NCBI RefSeq assembly: GCF_030563405.1
Contig: NZ_CP130749.1
Coordinates: forward strand, 682,001 to 746,000
DNA: 64,000 bases
Direction of reading: 5' to 3'
Origin: Vibrio sp. SNU_ST1
GTDB lineage: Bacteria; Pseudomonadota; Gammaproteobacteria; Enterobacterales; Vibrionaceae
The notes beneath the pieces are model-generated. The model worked only from the letters and a program-made list of their open reading frames with translations. It ran no database searches and had not been told where the DNA came from. This document shows, one piece after another, positions 61,479 to 64,000 of this stretch (its first letter is position 1; every line of letters starts with the position of its first letter). The position numbers and the translations under genes are program-made.

Positions 61479-62501
61479 GTGATAAAAGAAATGCAGCATT
61501 CCAAGTCATTCGTCATGACTAACTCAAACAAAGGTCTTGTATTAACTCTGTTTGTTTCCGTGTCTCCAACAGCTGTTAACGCAGCTTCACTCTCTGAACT
61601 GGTCAGGAAAGACATTGAACAAACCTTCGCAACGAGTGTTTTGCTCAATGATACGGACGTGTTTACCTTTGGCATTAATAATTTTGATCCCAACAAAGTC
61701 TTTAGTTTGGACAATGAAGATATTGGCTCTAATGACTCAGTAAGTCGCCGACAAAATATCGCGTCCCTCAGCCTTCCTTATACCTTTGAAGTGCCAAGTT
61801 ATATTGAAGACAACCATCAAGAAGTAACACTTCGTTTATCTGCGTTGCGGATAGAGAAGGATGTTCAATATGCCAGTTCAACGATAAGCGACTTTCAAAA
61901 AGAGTCTGTTGTTTCTGGTTACGTTGAATATGCGAACGTATCCCAATTAAACGAATACTGGAGTTTTAGTTCTGCAATTGGTAACCATATTTCCTATTAT
62001 CGAAACGATTTTGAATACCGTTCTTCGTTGCTTGCGCCAATTCAAGGTCAACTGGATGGTCTTTACCTGAACACGGATGCTTGGGCATACATAATAGAGC
62101 CTAAGATAAAGTTGATGTTTGAAGATAAGAATGACTGGGGAAAATATAAACTCAGTACCAGTTGGCATTACTTTAATGGTGTCGGTTGGGGTGAAGCCAA
62201 TAACGGTAACATTGGTCACCCAGAAGGTTGGTACATAGCAAATGAAGCTAAGATCTTCTATGACTTAGTTCGTTGGGACAAAAACATCACATCCATGTAT
62301 TCGAGTATAAGAAGAATAGATATTGGTGGTGATACTGTCGCGTCTATGGGCACTACAGCTTACTACGAAGGTAGTGTAGGTTGGTTGCTTAACCCAAATC
62401 TGTTCAATGACTGGGTCGACAATGTAGGAATAGGGTTTACTATCAATTACGGAAGTAGTTTGAAAGGAGGGAGCTTAGTCATCTTCTTTAACCAAGACTA
62501 G
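61479..62501 (+). CDS. Solitary outer-membrane autotransporter-like barrel protein
   Basis: The 340-residue frame starts at GTG 61479, but ATG 61491 or 61515 (before a signal peptide ending PTAVNA) fit better. The mature part is a Tyr/Trp/Ser/Asn-rich barrel (YEVP, WHYFNGVGWGEANNGN, IGFTINYGSSLKGG, ending FFNQD). It looks like the Omp_AT family of lone autotransporter barrels from Vibrio, which have no passenger domain. Function unknown. Confidence 0.72.
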   Translation: MIKEMQHSKSFVMTNSNKGLVLTLFVSVSPTAVNAASLSELVRKDIEQTFATSVLLNDTDVFTFGINNFDPNKVFSLDNEDIGSNDSVSRRQNIASLSLPYTFEVPSYIEDNHQEVTLRLSALRIEKDVQYASSTISDFQKESVVSGYVEYANVSQLNEYWSFSSAIGNHISYYRNDFEYRSSLLAPIQGQLDGLYLNTDAWAYIIEPKIKLMFEDKNDWGKYKLSTSWHYFNGVGWGEANNGNIGHPEGWYIANEAKIFYDLVRWDKNITSMYSSIRRIDIGGDTVASMGTTAYYEGSVGWLLNPNLFNDWVDNVGIGFTINYGSSLKGGSLVIFFNQD

Positions 62502-62582
62502 TCTAAGCACCAACGCTTTTTCGATGTTTACACCGTTAAATTACGATGTTCAGAGCTTAACATTCCACGACTTTCAACGTCT

Positions 62583-63824
62583 TTAAATATCGACACACAG
62601 TTTGTTTCTGCCAGTTTCTTTTGCTTTGTACAGTGCGTTATCGGCAAGTTTCAAGACTTCTACGGGTTGTTTAGTAGTTCTACTATCGGACAGCCCAATG
62701 CTAACCGTTACATTTACGACTTCAGTTGATTTGTTGCTCTGACCACGCTTTTTAATGCCGACTTCATGGTCGTCAGGGCGATCGTTGCTATTTCGAATCG
62801 TCATATCGTAGTTTTGTACTTCGGAAATGAGAGCCTGTAGGTGTTCTTTAACCTGTTCCGAGTATTTGCCTTTAAAAATAATCGTAAACTCTTCACCACC
62901 ATAGCGATAAGCTTTTGCACCACCGGTTGTTTCACTCAATATACGTGCTACCAACTTCAACACATCGTCGCCAATGTCATGTCCGTAGGTATCGTTAAAT
63001 TTCTTGAAGTGGTCTATATCAACCATCGCCATTGAGTATTTTCGCCCTAAGTGCTTCATATCTACTTCTAGTGCGTGTCTGCCCGGAATATTAGTCAAGC
63101 GATCATTAAAGGCCATGTCATGGCTAGCAGAGACGACATAGATAATGAATAACGTACCAGACAGCGAGAACATCGTACTAGAGATGTATTGCACATCAAA
63201 AAATATGAATGTACTAGTAGAAAGTAAAATTGCGCTGTATACGACAACATCAATCGCGCGGTTGTATACCAGAACTAAAATAGAAGTAAGGCCAAGTAAA
63301 CAAAGGCTATACAGCACTAAAACGAAAGGCAGCCTCGAGAATCCGTTAACGATAAACAGGATACCTTCGCTCCATGACTCAAATCCACCTGACTGGAAGT
63401 GAGAAACAATTAATTGCGCCCATACCGTAAACAGAACGAGAACCAAAGCATATAGGAACATGGATTTCGAGTTAACGCCGTTATCTGGGAAGGCATACAC
63501 CAGTAAGCACGTTACAGGAACTAAAGCGGTTAACAGAGACAGTTCTAATAGAGTGGTGCCTGTGTTGAGTGGCGTTTGTAAACGAACTTGAATGATGAGG
63601 TATGCGACGAGCATGGTTAAGGACACCATGGCCATACGGCCTTGCTTAAATGTGTGGCACAGCAAAACCGCAACGCTCAGTAGAATGTATGGGAGGTTGC
63701 TAGCAAACCCTAAGTTTGAATCCGTCACTAAGATGACGTTGTTCATACCTGCAAGTAATATTGCTAATAGAAGTAAGGGAAAGCAAAATCGAAATATGCT
63801 CGACGTGACGAAAGAAGATGTCAT
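62583..63824 (-). CDS. Membrane-bound diguanylate cyclase
   Basis: The 413-residue inner-membrane protein has about seven membrane segments (residues 10-235) and a cytoplasmic GGDEF domain with an intact GGEEF (YGGEEFTIIF) and the substrate-binding FKKFNDTYGHDIGDDVL region. A loop of about 25 residues (NSNDRPDDHEVGIKKRGQS) is inserted between the GGEEF motif and the final VTVSIGLS strand. It would make c-di-GMP in response to an unknown membrane signal. Confidence 0.92.
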   Translation of the reverse strand: MTSSFVTSSIFRFCFPLLLLAILLAGMNNVILVTDSNLGFASNLPYILLSVAVLLCHTFKQGRMAMVSLTMLVAYLIIQVRLQTPLNTGTTLLELSLLTALVPVTCLLVYAFPDNGVNSKSMFLYALVLVLFTVWAQLIVSHFQSGGFESWSEGILFIVNGFSRLPFVLVLYSLCLLGLTSILVLVYNRAIDVVVYSAILLSTSTFIFFDVQYISSTMFSLSGTLFIIYVVSASHDMAFNDRLTNIPGRHALEVDMKHLGRKYSMAMVDIDHFKKFNDTYGHDIGDDVLKLVARILSETTGGAKAYRYGGEEFTIIFKGKYSEQVKEHLQALISEVQNYDMTIRNSNDRPDDHEVGIKKRGQSNKSTEVVNVTVSIGLSDSRTTKQPVEVLKLADNALYKAKETGRNKLCVDI

Positions 63825-64000
63825 TTATGTGGTGAGCCTAACTATAATGATGATCTTATATTTTAATTTTATACGTAGGATACGGGTAAACAAGCAATTG
63901 CCAAGCTTTTTCACTAAATTATAGCAAAAACATGATCATAGCTCGCTAATTGTACAATGAAATTTATATGTATTTCAGTTGCTATTAACCATAGAACGAG

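Overview
This window looks like part of chromosome 2 of a Vibrio, probably of the Splendidus/Harveyi type. The evidence is gene content: a Vibrio-type TonB2 operon (DUF3450-ttpC-exbB-exbD-tonB-TPR), a trxC/fabH2 divergent pair, nrdDG, small Vibrio families (DUF2986, DUF3069, DUF4174) and Vibrio-like codon use. Species and chromosome are inferences. There are no rRNA or tRNA genes, phage, insertion sequences or CRISPR arrays. About 63 protein genes are supported.

Layout. 1-2.7 kb: the C-terminal two thirds of an AioA-like molybdopterin oxidoreductase (cut by the window edge), a CopD-like membrane protein and a convergent pseudoazurin. 3.2-8.2 kb: nitrite assimilation/detoxification (nirB, nirD, nirC) and the siroheme gene cobA, with FNR, NarP-like and Fur-like sites upstream. 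8.2-13.1 kb: DUF4174 protein, NYN-domain protein, a Cpx/Omp-like two-component pair and a dicarboxylate/amino-acid symporter. 13.7-28.6 kb: an iron-acquisition island with an outer-membrane siderophore receptor, a TonB2-type energising operon, and a nine-gene operon (PepSY membrane protein, DUF2271, DUF4198, small periplasmic protein, DUF6162, metal ABC transporter with two binding proteins). Its order resembles the Pseudomonas fpvGHJK-fpvCDEF siderophore-iron release system. Fur-like sites lie before all three units, and two of them sit in a nearly duplicated element of about 40 bp. 28.7-34.9 kb: small genes, YgbA, a MATE/AraC divergent pair, twin stand-alone winged-helix proteins and an MFS transporter. 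35-42 kb: GMC oxidoreductase, trxC, fabH2, a glycosyltransferase, a YeeE/DUF6691 sulfur transporter pair and a secreted nuclease-like protein. 42.2-45.1 kb: anaerobic ribonucleotide reductase nrdDG behind a perfect FNR box and paired NrdR boxes. 45.2-49.7 kb: a second MATE/AraC pair, an aromatic aminotransferase and a lipoprotein retropepsin-like protein. 50-55 kb: ybiT, a chemoreceptor, an outer-membrane protein and a YgiW-like protein. 55.3-59.4 kb: cobQ and modABC. 59.4-63.8 kb: a repeat-dense gap, DUF3069 protein, two diguanylate cyclases and a solitary autotransporter-like barrel.

Common themes are low-oxygen/nitrogen-oxide metabolism (nirBDC, cobA, nrdDG, ygbA, FNR boxes), metals (iron island, pseudoazurin, molybdate uptake that could supply the AioA-like enzyme) and c-di-GMP signalling. 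The most interesting candidate system is the iron island at 13.7-28.6 kb. It appears to combine siderophore import with periplasmic release of the metal and ABC import of the bare metal, and includes two exported proteins whose predicted mature N-terminus is histidine.
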